Assembly: GCA_023450085.1 (NCBI GenBank) | Contig: JAEXHI010000018.1 | Span: 1-64,000, forward strand | Origin: Bacteroidota bacterium | GTDB lineage: Bacteria > Bacteroidota > Bacteroidia > Sphingobacteriales > Sphingobacteriaceae | Reading direction: 5' to 3' | DNA: 64,000 nucleotides | Part shown: piece after piece, positions 1 through 8,630 of the stretch | Numbering within the stretch: position 1 is the stretch's first letter | Layout of the letters: each line of letters begins with the position of its first letter | The notes under the pieces: model-generated | The model's database searches: none | Told to the model about the DNA's origin: nothing | Seen by the model: the letters and a program-made list of their open reading frames with translations, nothing else | Made by a program: the position numbers and the translations under genes

Positions 1-37
1 CCTCGCAATGACGCTTACTATTTTCGTCATTGCGAGG
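1..37. repeat. REP-like palindrome, GTCATT family
   Basis: Perfect 13-bp arms CCTCGCAATGACG (1-13) and CGTCATTGCGAGG (25-37) flank an 11-nt spacer. The 12-mer AATCTTAAAGCG follows at 46-57 and recurs in two other intergenic elements of this window (reverse strand at 37070-37081, direct at 42851-42862). The element may continue beyond the left edge. It belongs to a dispersed family bounded by GTCAT...ATGAC. Confidence 0.75.
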
Positions 38-285
38 CACGAAGCAATCTTAAAGCGAAAAGCAATAAAAAGCATAGTACAAAGATCTCTCTCCCGAAGG
101 TTCGGGATCGAGATGACGATGTAGGAATGGAACTACTAATCCCTAACCACTAGCAATAAGAACAGAATAAGATAGGTTTTCATTGCAACAAGTTTTAAGG
201 CTATGCTAAATGACAAGCTTTATTGGGTAATGTTGCTTTAGCATAAATTTATTTTCGGTTGTTAGGATCTTAGGGCTGAATAAGC
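38..285. other. Intergenic tract with repeat remnants, no gene
   Basis: No convincing coding frame. A second half-element lies at about 91-118, with the inner palindrome CCCGAAGGTTCGGG and then GAGATGACG. A CTAACCACTAG motif near 140-152 is shared with the repeat tract at 54615-54747. Nothing else recognisable is seen up to the terminator. Confidence 0.5.
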
Positions 286-315
286 AAAAAGCCCGACAGT
301 TTTACCATCGGGCTT
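286..315 (-). terminator. Rho-independent terminator after the PATR/T9SS gene
   Basis: Inverted repeat AAGCCCGA (289-296) and TCGGGCTT (308-315). Read on the minus strand, the hairpin is followed by a T-run, 20 bp beyond the stop codon of the minus-strand gene. Confidence 0.85.
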
Positions 316-334
316 CTATTTCACTTTACGAACG

Positions 335-3300
335 TTAGTTCTTTTTTATCATTTTACCATTCGCTATCCCATAACTGCCATAACATTTGATGATATAAGT
401 ACCCTGAGGTAGTCCATCTAAATTAATTAGCTGCTGATTAGCATTTACTGTCACTTGGATTTTCTGCACTATTTTGCCACTAACCTCTAAAAGCTCTAGG
501 CGTTGCGTACCTGTTGGAAAATCCACCACGGTATAGTTCTGCGCTGGATTTGGTGCAACAGTCAGTAGTCCATTTCTATTTAGAGAGAAATTAACAGGTT
601 TGGTATCCAGTTCAGTATCCTTGCCATCAATATCGGTTTGAATTAGTTTATAGTAGCTGGTTCCCTTCATCGGCGAACGATCGTAAGCGGTATAACTGCT
701 GGTGGTTTCGCTATTGCCTTTTGAAGCTATGGAGGTAATCGCTTTAAAATCTATTCCGTTTGCCGAGCGTAAAATGGTGAACGATTTGTTATCTTTTTCC
801 ATTGCTGTTTTCCAATCTAATCTCACGCTCGAATTTTCAACTTTTGCAGTAAAAGAAATGAACTCAACTGGCAATGTTGGATCAGGAGTGCTCAGCGTAA
901 AATGATTTCCAGTACCTCCAAGGTAACTCGCGGTTAATGTAATGCCATTTCCGTCAGCTGTTAATGTACCATCTTCTTCCAATCCATTAAAAGCACCATT
1001 AATTGCTCCCATTGATGTTTTTTCAATAAGTGTATAGGTGTGCTTACTATTGGTAGTATAGCTATGGTTAACTGCTAACGTTGCATTGTTAAGGCTTACA
1101 TTGCCAGATGCTTTTACGCTCCCGTAACCACTACCTTGTGTAGCGTTGTTGATTATTGTTCTAAAGGTACTGCCATTGCTCAAGTTAAGATGGCCATTGA
1201 TGCTTAGGTTACCTGTTGGGGCCAATGTACCACCATTTGAAATAGTAAGCGTATTAGCTGATCCCGTAGCGAAAACACTGCCAGTTCCCGCTAAAGTGGC
1301 TCCTGTATTTACGGTAAGGCCACTGGTAGCAGTTAGGCTACTATTTACCGCTAAAGTTCCCGCTTGTACTTCGGTAGCCCCACTATAGCTAGCCACGCCC
1401 GCTAGGGTTAACGTACCTATACCAGCCTTGGTAAAACCAGTTAAGGACGAAGCTTGGCTGATGGTTCCATTAAGCACTACATTGCCTGCATTGCTGATGA
1501 TTGGATTACCGCCAACTAAATTGAAATTATTGTTGATATTTCCATTAGAAGTAATCAAAAGTGTGCTTCCACTGTTCATAGTGATAGCTCCGTTTGGAAG
1601 GTTGGCTTGTCCACCTACAGAAACCGTTCCGATAAAAGATAGGGTTCCAAAAGTATTATTGCCCGTAAAAGTAAGGATACCATTTCCTATTTTATGCAAA
1701 TTAAAATTACCACTTACCACGCCACTTAAGGTGAGGTCTCCACCTAGGTTGATGGTGCTATTTCCACTAAGCGTGATTGCGCTGTTAATGGTTGCTGCCG
1801 CAGTGGTAATTAAAGTTGCATTGTTAAGAGTAAGTAGTGAGCCAGTGGGAAGATTTGTTCTGCTGGCAATAGATAATGCTCCACCAGTAATAGTAAGCCC
1901 GTTGCTATTGCTATTCGTTCCACTGATGATCAGTGTACCCAAACCAATTTTTGTAAGCAAACCAGAACCACTAATTTGTCCACTCAAGGTCACATCAGCA
2001 TCTTCGCTTGTTTCAATGGAACTGTTGCTAGTAATTATTATTGGATTGCTTAAAGTGGTGGTTTGAGCTACCTGCAAACGGCCACCGCTAAGGGTGATAT
2101 TTTTAGTGGTAAGGTTTGCTGAAGAATTAATGGCTAAAATACCTGCACTGATGGTTACATTTCCAGCATGGGTATTGTTAGCGGTAAAGGAAATTGTACC
2201 AGTACCTGTTTTAGTGAGATTACCATTGCCGCTAATGACGCCGCTAAAAGTAACATTGGCAGTGCTTGAAGTGATTGAAATGGTTGGATTGCCTGCCACT
2301 TGTATGGGTTTGGCAATCGTAATAGCACCGGTCGCCGTAATGTTCAATGTAGTTCCCGTATTTAATGTAAGCCCATTATTAGGTATATGACGAGTATCAC
2401 TTATTTGTAGTGTACCCGCTGTAAACGTCACTGCACCCAAAGTACCATTTGACCCACCTAAAGTAATGGTAGCTGTAGAGGAATTTTGCAACGAGCCATC
2501 ACCCTCAAAACCACTCTGAATGCTCAAATTACCACTTCCTACGGGTATTGTAAGTGCAACTCCCGAAGCAACATTGATGGTGTTACCGCTAACGGTAATG
2601 GTTGCCCCTGAAGTCAAAAATGTGTTTTTACTCACCATTACTTTTGATGCAAGATTGATCGTGCTATTGTTGGCAGTAGCCAAACGAATGGTATTGGTAC
2701 CCGTTTGCGCAGCAGAAATTAAAAAGGCTTCTGCAAAACTTACGCCATCAGCAGCATTTATAACAGCCGCATGAGCGGTGTTGGTCACATAAATATCGCT
2801 TGAAGTTACGGTAACATTTGCTGTAGCGGTAGCCTCTTTATCACTTAAAGCAAATTCAATCACTGCATTACCAGCTGGGGTATTATTACGATAGTTGATG
2901 GCCCTAACCAAGTCGGTTACTACTTGCTTAGTGGGTAAAATCGCCGATGATTCTAGATTAATAGTCAAAACACCGTTAGCATTGGTATAGGTTCCAAAGG
3001 ACCTCGAATTATATTGGATCCGATCAAGATTAAATGAGAAAGGTGAACCTGGATCAAATCCAAAAACATCCGTGGTTACAGCTGTTCCACTTCGCTTAAC
3101 GACCAACTTGGCGCCAGAGTAATTACCTAGTCCGTTATTGGCAGCATCATACTCTGCATCGCTTACGGTAGCATTGTTTCCAGCATCTAAGCGCACGGTA
3201 GCTCCAATGCCTGCCCATGCGACTTTATCGTTGTTAAGATTACCAAAAGCTGGAGCAGCAAACCTAGTTGCAGTAGCTGGAATGGAAAAAGTGGAAGTTT

Positions 3301-3364
3301 TTTTTGCCTGTACAGACAGGACAATAGCATGCAATAGCAGCAATGAAAGTAGTAAACGTCTCAT
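335..3364 (-). CDS. T9SS-exported protein with autotransporter-associated beta-strand repeats
   Basis: 1009 aa. Residues 1-20 form a signal peptide ending in VQA. The middle (about 230-760) is rich in G, T, S and N and carries at least four PATR-like repeats with the pattern LTKxGxGTLxxxG...GxLxI, a right-handed beta-helix signature usually found in autotransporter passengers. A Fn3-like module starts at LPVEFISFTAKV (about residue 835). The last 80 residues look like a type A T9SS sorting domain, with APNPAQNY near the start and GTYIIKCYG near the end. No autotransporter barrel is present, so export is inferred to use T9SS. The protein is probably surface-attached or released; adhesin or matrix function is only a guess. 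It stands alone, with its own terminator. Confidence 0.85.
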   Translation of the reverse strand: MRRLLLSLLLLHAIVLSVQAKKTSTFSIPATATRFAAPAFGNLNNDKVAWAGIGATVRLDAGNNATVSDAEYDAANNGLGNYSGAKLVVKRSGTAVTTDVFGFDPGSPFSFNLDRIQYNSRSFGTYTNANGVLTINLESSAILPTKQVVTDLVRAINYRNNTPAGNAVIEFALSDKEATATANVTVTSSDIYVTNTAHAAVINAADGVSFAEAFLISAAQTGTNTIRLATANNSTINLASKVMVSKNTFLTSGATITVSGNTINVASGVALTIPVGSGNLSIQSGFEGDGSLQNSSTATITLGGSNGTLGAVTFTAGTLQISDTRHIPNNGLTLNTGTTLNITATGAITIAKPIQVAGNPTISITSSTANVTFSGVISGNGNLTKTGTGTISFTANNTHAGNVTISAGILAINSSANLTTKNITLSGGRLQVAQTTTLSNPIIITSNSSIETSEDADVTLSGQISGSGLLTKIGLGTLIISGTNSNSNGLTITGGALSIASRTNLPTGSLLTLNNATLITTAAATINSAITLSGNSTINLGGDLTLSGVVSGNFNLHKIGNGILTFTGNNTFGTLSFIGTVSVGGQANLPNGAITMNSGSTLLITSNGNINNNFNLVGGNPIISNAGNVVLNGTISQASSLTGFTKAGIGTLTLAGVASYSGATEVQAGTLAVNSSLTATSGLTVNTGATLAGTGSVFATGSANTLTISNGGTLAPTGNLSINGHLNLSNGSTFRTIINNATQGSGYGSVKASGNVSLNNATLAVNHSYTTNSKHTYTLIEKTSMGAINGAFNGLEEDGTLTADGNGITLTASYLGGTGNHFTLSTPDPTLPVEFISFTAKVENSSVRLDWKTAMEKDNKSFTILRSANGIDFKAITSIASKGNSETTSSYTAYDRSPMKGTSYYKLIQTDIDGKDTELDTKPVNFSLNRNGLLTVAPNPAQNYTVVDFPTGTQRLELLEVSGKIVQKIQVTVNANQQLINLDGLPQGTYIIKCYGSYGIANGKMIKKN

Positions 3365-3576
3365 TCGAAAAGAGTTGTTGTTTGATAAAAAGAATGTGAG
3401 ATGTAAAGAATTTTTCGGAGTGAGCTGGCATCGTTAATTTAAATCTATTTAGGAAAAAGTAGGAGAAGCCATCAGGCAATCCGAATAGCCAAATCTAGTT
3501 AAAAACACGGGAATGGAAAAAAGAAAATGGAGTAAAAAACAGTCATTTAACAGCAATTTTACGATTTAGCTAGAAA

Positions 3577-3606
3577 AGAAAAAGCTTCTAGCGTTAACCA
3601 GAAGCT
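3577..3606 (-). terminator. Rho-independent terminator after the flavodoxin-RidA gene
   Basis: Arms AGCTTCT (3583-3589) and AGAAGCT (3600-3606) with a 10-nt loop. On the minus strand a T-rich run follows directly, 34 bp beyond the stop codon. Confidence 0.75.
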
Positions 3607-3640
3607 CTTGAATAGTAAACCAGAATCCTTTGAACAGTTA

Positions 3641-4783
3641 CTACTCTATCTCAAAAACCGCTTGTATTTCTACGGGCGAATTCAAGGGAATAGAGGACGC
3701 TCCAAAGGTTGCACGGGCATGCTTTCCTTTCTCGCCAAAAATCTCCACAGCAAGATCGGAGGCAACATTCATTAAGGCAGCATGTTTGGTATAATCATCT
3801 TTCGTGTTAAAAATACCCGTTAGCTGTACGCAGCGCTTTACCTTATCCAAATCTCCATCTACCGCTTGAGCGAGTACAGCAATAATGTTCAACATCGTTA
3901 ATCTGGTGGCTTCTTTCACCTGTTGCTCGGTAAGCTCTCTGTCTAATTTACCTGCATAAAGCAACGCCCCTCCTTTTAATGCCACCTGATTAATAAACAC
4001 CAAATTTCCCGAACGTACGTAAGGTTCATAATTACCCGCTGGCTTGGGAACGTTGGGCAATACGATATTTTTGTCTTTGAGCACCTTGTTTACCGACCCT
4101 ACTTTTTTATCCTCTACCGATGTTCCTTTACTAAAAGTCCCTCTTAAAGCTTGTGCAACTTTTGCGAAATTACTGCCTTGTAATGCTGCCAATTGGCGCT
4201 CACTGGCGCTTGGTCTGTCCACTCCTTTGAGGGAAACCAAACTGGTAGTGCCTAATACACTGTTACCTTGTGGAATACTTTTATCTATCGTTTCATCGCC
4301 CTTTATTCCGTTAGGTACCAACACCATTCCGTGTACCGCCAAACTGTTATAAAAAGATTGAAGTGCTAAATCTCTACCTGCGCCGCTGCCGGCAGACATG
4401 AATACCGTTGCAGGCATACCTTCTAAACCATGGCTAGACCAAATTTTAACTGTTTTGGATAAAAACTCGCTCATGGCTGTACTGATGTTACCAAAATAAA
4501 TGGGCGACCCAAAAGCGATACCATCGTAAGTTGGCAGTTCCTCTACATTGGCCAAGGGCAAATCTTTAAGCTTTGGATTTTCACTCACGGCTACCTTTTT
4601 GATTATCGCCCTCACCCCGTCACGGCTTTCTATTCCTTTGGCTACTTCTTTAGCTAATTCATAGGTTCCTCCTTGATCAGAATGGATCAATACTAATATC
4701 CTCGTTGTTTTTTCTTGTGCCATCATCTCTTTGGTTGTTAAGGCTAAGACTATTAAGATAAGAAATTTAAAAATGCTTCTCAT
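3641..4783 (-). CDS. Exported flavodoxin (WrbA-like)-RidA fusion protein
   Basis: 380 aa. A signal peptide (about 1-22, ending MMAQ) precedes a flavodoxin/WrbA-type domain (about 27-215). That domain has an FMN-loop-like stretch HSDQGGTYELAKEVAKG and the typical segment YDGIAFGSPIYFGN. A linker rich in K and S leads to a RidA/YjgF domain (about 240-380) with the C-terminal block HARATFGASSIPLNSPVEI; its Arg is the usual substrate-carboxylate contact of the family. WrbA proteins are FMN quinone reductases and RidA proteins hydrolyse reactive enamines/imines; both are normally cytoplasmic, so an exported fusion is odd. Substrate is unknown. It lies downstream of the MFS gene on the same strand, separated by a 245-bp duplicated spacer. 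Confidence 0.8.
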   Translation of the reverse strand: MRSIFKFLILIVLALTTKEMMAQEKTTRILVLIHSDQGGTYELAKEVAKGIESRDGVRAIIKKVAVSENPKLKDLPLANVEELPTYDGIAFGSPIYFGNISTAMSEFLSKTVKIWSSHGLEGMPATVFMSAGSGAGRDLALQSFYNSLAVHGMVLVPNGIKGDETIDKSIPQGNSVLGTTSLVSLKGVDRPSASERQLAALQGSNFAKVAQALRGTFSKGTSVEDKKVGSVNKVLKDKNIVLPNVPKPAGNYEPYVRSGNLVFINQVALKGGALLYAGKLDRELTEQQVKEATRLTMLNIIAVLAQAVDGDLDKVKRCVQLTGIFNTKDDYTKHAALMNVASDLAVEIFGEKGKHARATFGASSIPLNSPVEIQAVFEIE

Positions 4784-5030
4784 GTTGATATGATTTGATT
4801 ATTAATTGTTAATACGATTGAGTTCTCTATGTGTCTATGTGGTTGTATTTTGTTTTTAATAAACCACATAGACACATAGCACATGGTTCTAAGAGACAAT
4901 TCTTAAAGAACTAAATGCTTCTCATGTTGAGATCATTTGATTAATTATTGTTGATACGATTGAGTTGTCTATGTGCCTATGTGGTTCGAAAAAATATAAC
5001 CACATAGACACATAGTGATATGATTTGATT
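4771..5030. repeat. Tandem duplication (about 105 bp) containing palindromes and a copied gene start
   Basis: Copy 1 is 4771-4879 and copy 2 is 4913-5015; both begin AAATGCTTCTCATGTTGA and end CCACATAGACACATAG. Each carries an internal palindrome CTATGTGYCTATGTGG...CCACATAGACACATAG. A third partial copy (TGATATGATTTGATT) abuts the stop codon of the MFS gene at 5016-5030. Copy 1 overlaps the first four codons of the flavodoxin-RidA gene. Copy 2 keeps the same four codons followed by a stop (ATG at 4923-4925 on the minus strand, reading M-R-S-I-stop). Confidence 0.9.
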
Positions 5031-6213
5031 AATGTTCTTCAATAAATCTCGGTTTGGCAGCTCTTCTCCCTAAGATGGTCATGATGATGATGACCAATAG
5101 TAAAAAGTAAAACGAATAGGTCCATGTGCCTGAAGCGTCGTGCAGCGCACCGAATATTGGAGGGCCAAAGGCAGCAATCATATAGCCTACTGATTGGGCT
5201 TTTCCTGAAACCTTCACCAAACCATGTCCAGTTTTGCTTTTCATCGAGAAAAACAGGATGGCTAAACTAAAGGCAGATCCACTAGCCATTCCAATCAGTA
5301 CCGCAGCCAAATAAACATACGTTAGTTGAAAAAGAGGTAGCAAAGCAATTCCTGTGAACATCATCCCTCCAATTCCTAAAACCATCCATTTCTGGTCTTT
5401 CAACCTAGTGGCTAGCACAGGACTAATAAAAAGTACCGGCATCATGGCTAATTGTATTACCAATAGTACCATTCCTGTCTCAGCTCTCTTCATTCCATAG
5501 TCAGAAAGTATACTTGGTAATAAGGCTACCAAACAGTAGTACACCAATGATTGCAGCCCCATAAATACGCTGATGTACCAAGCTTGTTTAGAACGAAACA
5601 CATTAAATTTAGCTACAGCCGCTTGTGTGTTGCTGGCATTACCCTCTTTATCGGTGAGCATCAAATTGGTAACAATGGCCAACAGGGCAAGTGCACTTGG
5701 AATTACCCAAACACCTAAAGATCCCTGCCATTGTAACTGGGTAATTTTTCCGATGGCAATACTAAAACCTGAAGCCAATGCGGCAAACACGTTCATCGCT
5801 ACGGTAAACACACCAGTCATGATGCCTATTTTGTGAGGAAAAACTTTCTTGATATAAGCTGGCACTAATACGTTGCCCACACAAATTCCTATTCCCAAAA
5901 GAAAGGAACCAAGGTATAACGTAAACATGGTGCCATAAACACGTAAGTAAAGTCCAGCCATCAGTATAAGTACAGAAGCTAAAAGCATCTGTCGTACTCC
6001 AAATCTTAGGGCCATGGTCACTACCGCTATCGACCCCAATGCAAATACGGCAAGTGGAATGGAGGTAAGCAAACTCGCCTGAACATTTGTGAGGTGGAAA
6101 TAGGCATTAATCTCTACTAATACTGGACTTAATGCCGTAATTGGCGCCCTGAGATTACTCCCTACCAATAAAATTACGGCTAAACTGGTGACATATTGTG
6201 CTATTTTTTTCAT
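5029..6213 (-). CDS. MFS exporter, CynX/NimT family
   Basis: 394 aa with about 12 hydrophobic segments. The N-terminus carries the family signature NLRAPITALSPVL in the first membrane segment, typical of the CynX/NimT (cyanate/2-nitroimidazole) group of the major facilitator superfamily. The gene lies divergently beside an AraC regulator, the arrangement of E. coli nimT/nimR, where the regulator represses a 2-nitroimidazole efflux pump. Substrate cannot be read from sequence. The start codon ATG is at 6211-6213, and the opposite promoter lies only about 45 bp away, so the two transcripts share one control region. Confidence 0.85.
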   Translation of the reverse strand: MKKIAQYVTSLAVILLVGSNLRAPITALSPVLVEINAYFHLTNVQASLLTSIPLAVFALGSIAVVTMALRFGVRQMLLASVLILMAGLYLRVYGTMFTLYLGSFLLGIGICVGNVLVPAYIKKVFPHKIGIMTGVFTVAMNVFAALASGFSIAIGKITQLQWQGSLGVWVIPSALALLAIVTNLMLTDKEGNASNTQAAVAKFNVFRSKQAWYISVFMGLQSLVYYCLVALLPSILSDYGMKRAETGMVLLVIQLAMMPVLFISPVLATRLKDQKWMVLGIGGMMFTGIALLPLFQLTYVYLAAVLIGMASGSAFSLAILFFSMKSKTGHGLVKVSGKAQSVGYMIAAFGPPIFGALHDASGTWTYSFYFLLLVIIIMTILGRRAAKPRFIEEH

Positions 6214-6255
6214 GATCTGATTGAATATTTACAAAATTAGCTTTAGCGTTTTTAT

Positions 6256-6263
6256 TAACTTTG
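6256..6263 (+). promoter_or_regulatory. -7 element of the AraC-family gene
   Basis: TAACTTTG matches the Bacteroidota -7 consensus TAnnTTTG exactly. The start codon follows 11 bp downstream, leaving a leader of only a few nucleotides. The box lies inside the longer frame that would start at TTG 6221, which argues against that start. Confidence 0.65.
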
Positions 6264-6274
6264 CCAAAAACACT

Positions 6275-7114
6275 ATGCAAAACGACAACACTAAATGCGG
6301 GTTAACAGAAGGTTCGGAAGGAAATTATACCGACCAGCTCGAAATTGATGCTTTTGTATGGTACCAGCACGATTGGAAGCATGACGAGTACGAACATTCT
6401 CATTTGCGCCATCAGTTAACTTATGTAGAAGAGGGCTACCAATATTTCCACATTGCAAAAAAAACCTATTTAGTACCGCAGCACCATGTGATTTGGATAC
6501 CGTCGGCCATTTCCCATCGCATAAGCTCAGAGGCAAATACGGTCAACTTGATGACGGTGTTGTTCAAAACGGTTCCAGATATGGATTTCTATAAAGAGGT
6601 ACATGTATTTCCCGCACCAGCAGTACTCAGAGAAATGCTGTTATACGCTGGCAAATGGAGCAAGTTATCCGCCGAAGATGGAGAGCAGGAAATATTTCTT
6701 GCCGCCATGCGTAATAGTCTTCCGTTTTTTTGCAATGATAATGAAGCCTTACAAATTCCTATTCCAAGTGATCAACGTCTTATTTCCGTTTGTGATTACA
6801 TCAATGCCAATTACCAATATAGCCTAAACCTAGACGTACTGGCTACTAAAGCAGCGCTTTCTCTAAGAAGCTTACAACGCATTTTTAAAAAGGAAACCGG
6901 TATCACGCTCCAAAAATATATGCAGTTGATACGTATCCTTAAGAGCATAGCATTGATAGATAGTAAGCGATACACACTCACCCAAATTGCTTATATGATA
7001 GGTTACCAGAGTCTTTCGGCATTTACTAGTTCTTATGGAGCGATTATGAAACAGCGTCCAAGAGTTGGAAAATCATCTATTCCAGAACATGGACAATCAT
7101 TGCCACAGCTTTAA
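6275..7114 (+). CDS. AraC-family transcriptional regulator (NimR-like)
   Basis: 279 aa from ATG 6275; an in-frame TTG at 6221 is rejected because the promoter box lies within that extension. The N-terminal part is a cupin-like sensing domain (HSHLRHQLTYVEEGYQYF, then VPQHHVIWIPSAISHRI). The C-terminal 100 residues hold two helix-turn-helix units: LDVLATKAALSLRSLQRIFK and LTQIAYMIGYQSLSAFTSSY. It is divergent from the MFS exporter and probably controls it, as NimR controls nimT in E. coli. Its last 18 bases overlap the 3' end of the convergent S41 protease gene. Confidence 0.88.
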   Translation: MQNDNTKCGLTEGSEGNYTDQLEIDAFVWYQHDWKHDEYEHSHLRHQLTYVEEGYQYFHIAKKTYLVPQHHVIWIPSAISHRISSEANTVNLMTVLFKTVPDMDFYKEVHVFPAPAVLREMLLYAGKWSKLSAEDGEQEIFLAAMRNSLPFFCNDNEALQIPIPSDQRLISVCDYINANYQYSLNLDVLATKAALSLRSLQRIFKKETGITLQKYMQLIRILKSIALIDSKRYTLTQIAYMIGYQSLSAFTSSYGAIMKQRPRVGKSSIPEHGQSLPQL

Positions 7115-8620
7115 TCGGTTCTCGAACATACCCCTAACATCAGTATCTTTTGGATAACTGGTTAATTGACCTAATGATGCCTTACTTGCAGAAAGCGTAT
7201 TGGCTGACTTTGGTACACTATAAAAAGCGGTGATTGCTTTCGCAAGACAAAATTCATCGGGATCTCCAAAATCTTTACTGATATCATCTCCAGCAGCTAT
7301 GTCTACGGTCATTCCGTTATAGTAATCACCTTGTTGAGCAGCATTGAGCATACGAAACTGTGGCATAAAAACGGTGTATTTATCTAATCCAATACCGAAA
7401 TAACCGACTGGCTTACCGTAGGTTTTGCTGCCAACTAGCCGAACATTCATATACGGCTTGAGGCAATTGATCAATAGTTCGCTTGCTGATGCTGTTTTTT
7501 CACTGACGATAAAAACGATGTCTTTAACGTTACCTAATCTCCCCTTTTTGGAAAACCTGTAGGTATTTCCCGCTACTGAAAAATCGACGTCTGCAAAAGT
7601 AGCAGGCCTACCTTTGATCTGTACCTGTTTGCCATTATCGTCAAAATAAGGGATTGATTTTAAGATAGATGCTTTACCTTGTTGCAACAAATCATTGAAA
7701 TGCTCTGCATACATCAGCGCACCATTGGCCGAAGATGGTGCAATCAAATTGGCCAGATATTCTGCCGTCTCTACATAACCACCGCCATTGTATCTCAAAT
7801 CGATCACCAACTGAACTACATTTTCACTTGCAAAATGCTCGAAGATGGGTTCAAGCCGTGATTGCAAAGTGGCAAGTTTTCCAAATCGTGCCATTGCTAG
7901 ATATCCTATGGTTTTGTTATCATTCCGAAATACAACGGATTTATAAATTCCTGAGGTCGTGTAGCTAGCAGCATGAAGCTTGACCGAGATTACAGCATCA
8001 TCTTGCTTTTTCAATTGCAGCCCAATAACAGAACCTGCCAACAAATCTGAAATGATATTAGTGTTTAAGGGAACATTGATGCCCTCAACAGATAGTACCT
8101 GCATACCTCTTGTTATACCTGCCAAGGCTGCTGGGGAGCCACTTTCTACAAAGCTTACATATACTTCATCTTGACCTGCTACCGCTAGTCCCAAGCCAAA
8201 ATCATTGCCTTGACCATCAGTATTCACCGCAGCACGCTTTCCATAGACATTCCCATAAGCGATATAAGAATATAACGATCCGTTTACCCCTTGTCGCTGC
8301 TCATACGACTTTTGGGTTGATGGATCAATGGCGAGGGTAGTAATGGCTTCAAGTTCGCGTTGCATAGAAGCTAAAGTTCCTGCTGGGTTCACAAATCGTC
8401 GTGGATCAAAGGTTTGGTAATCTGGAAGATTTTGATGCCATAGATAGGTCTGTTTCGCATAGAGATACAACGAATCCAGTGTCAGTTGTAGAGCGCTCCC
8501 AGGAGGCAGCACAAAGTCTGTTGGCTCTTTAACCTCCTTCTTACAGGCGCCGACTAACATCAGCAAAACCATCAACGGAAAAATGAATTTAAGTGATTGA
8601 TGATAGGTAATTATTTTCAT
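7097..8620 (-). CDS. S41-family peptidase lipoprotein with PDZ domain
   Basis: 507 aa lipoprotein: lipobox LVGAC with Cys26. A PDZ-like segment (about 140-205, LGLAVAGQDEVYVSFVESGS) precedes the tail-specific-protease core, with DLRYNGGGYVETAEYLANLI and a nucleophile-type motif TASASELL. A later SKTYGKPVGYFG is where the family's catalytic Lys region falls. It is the last gene of the heme-uptake block, 10 bp after the second TonB receptor, so it is probably cotranscribed. A role in processing hemoprotein or receptor substrates in the envelope is an inference; homologous S41 lipoproteins are common in Bacteroidota without known substrates. Confidence 0.88.
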   Translation of the reverse strand: MKIITYHQSLKFIFPLMVLLMLVGACKKEVKEPTDFVLPPGSALQLTLDSLYLYAKQTYLWHQNLPDYQTFDPRRFVNPAGTLASMQRELEAITTLAIDPSTQKSYEQRQGVNGSLYSYIAYGNVYGKRAAVNTDGQGNDFGLGLAVAGQDEVYVSFVESGSPAALAGITRGMQVLSVEGINVPLNTNIISDLLAGSVIGLQLKKQDDAVISVKLHAASYTTSGIYKSVVFRNDNKTIGYLAMARFGKLATLQSRLEPIFEHFASENVVQLVIDLRYNGGGYVETAEYLANLIAPSSANGALMYAEHFNDLLQQGKASILKSIPYFDDNGKQVQIKGRPATFADVDFSVAGNTYRFSKKGRLGNVKDIVFIVSEKTASASELLINCLKPYMNVRLVGSKTYGKPVGYFGIGLDKYTVFMPQFRMLNAAQQGDYYNGMTVDIAAGDDISKDFGDPDEFCLAKAITAFYSVPKSANTLSASKASLGQLTSYPKDTDVRGMFENRLKLWQ

Positions 8621-8630
8621 TACAATAAGT

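Noticed and set aside
1428..2066. Plus-strand frame of about 210 codons opposite the PATR gene
   Set aside because: It is antisense to a long repetitive beta-helix gene whose low-complexity composition suppresses stops in other frames; its product is an unnatural run of L, V, P and K without domain logic.
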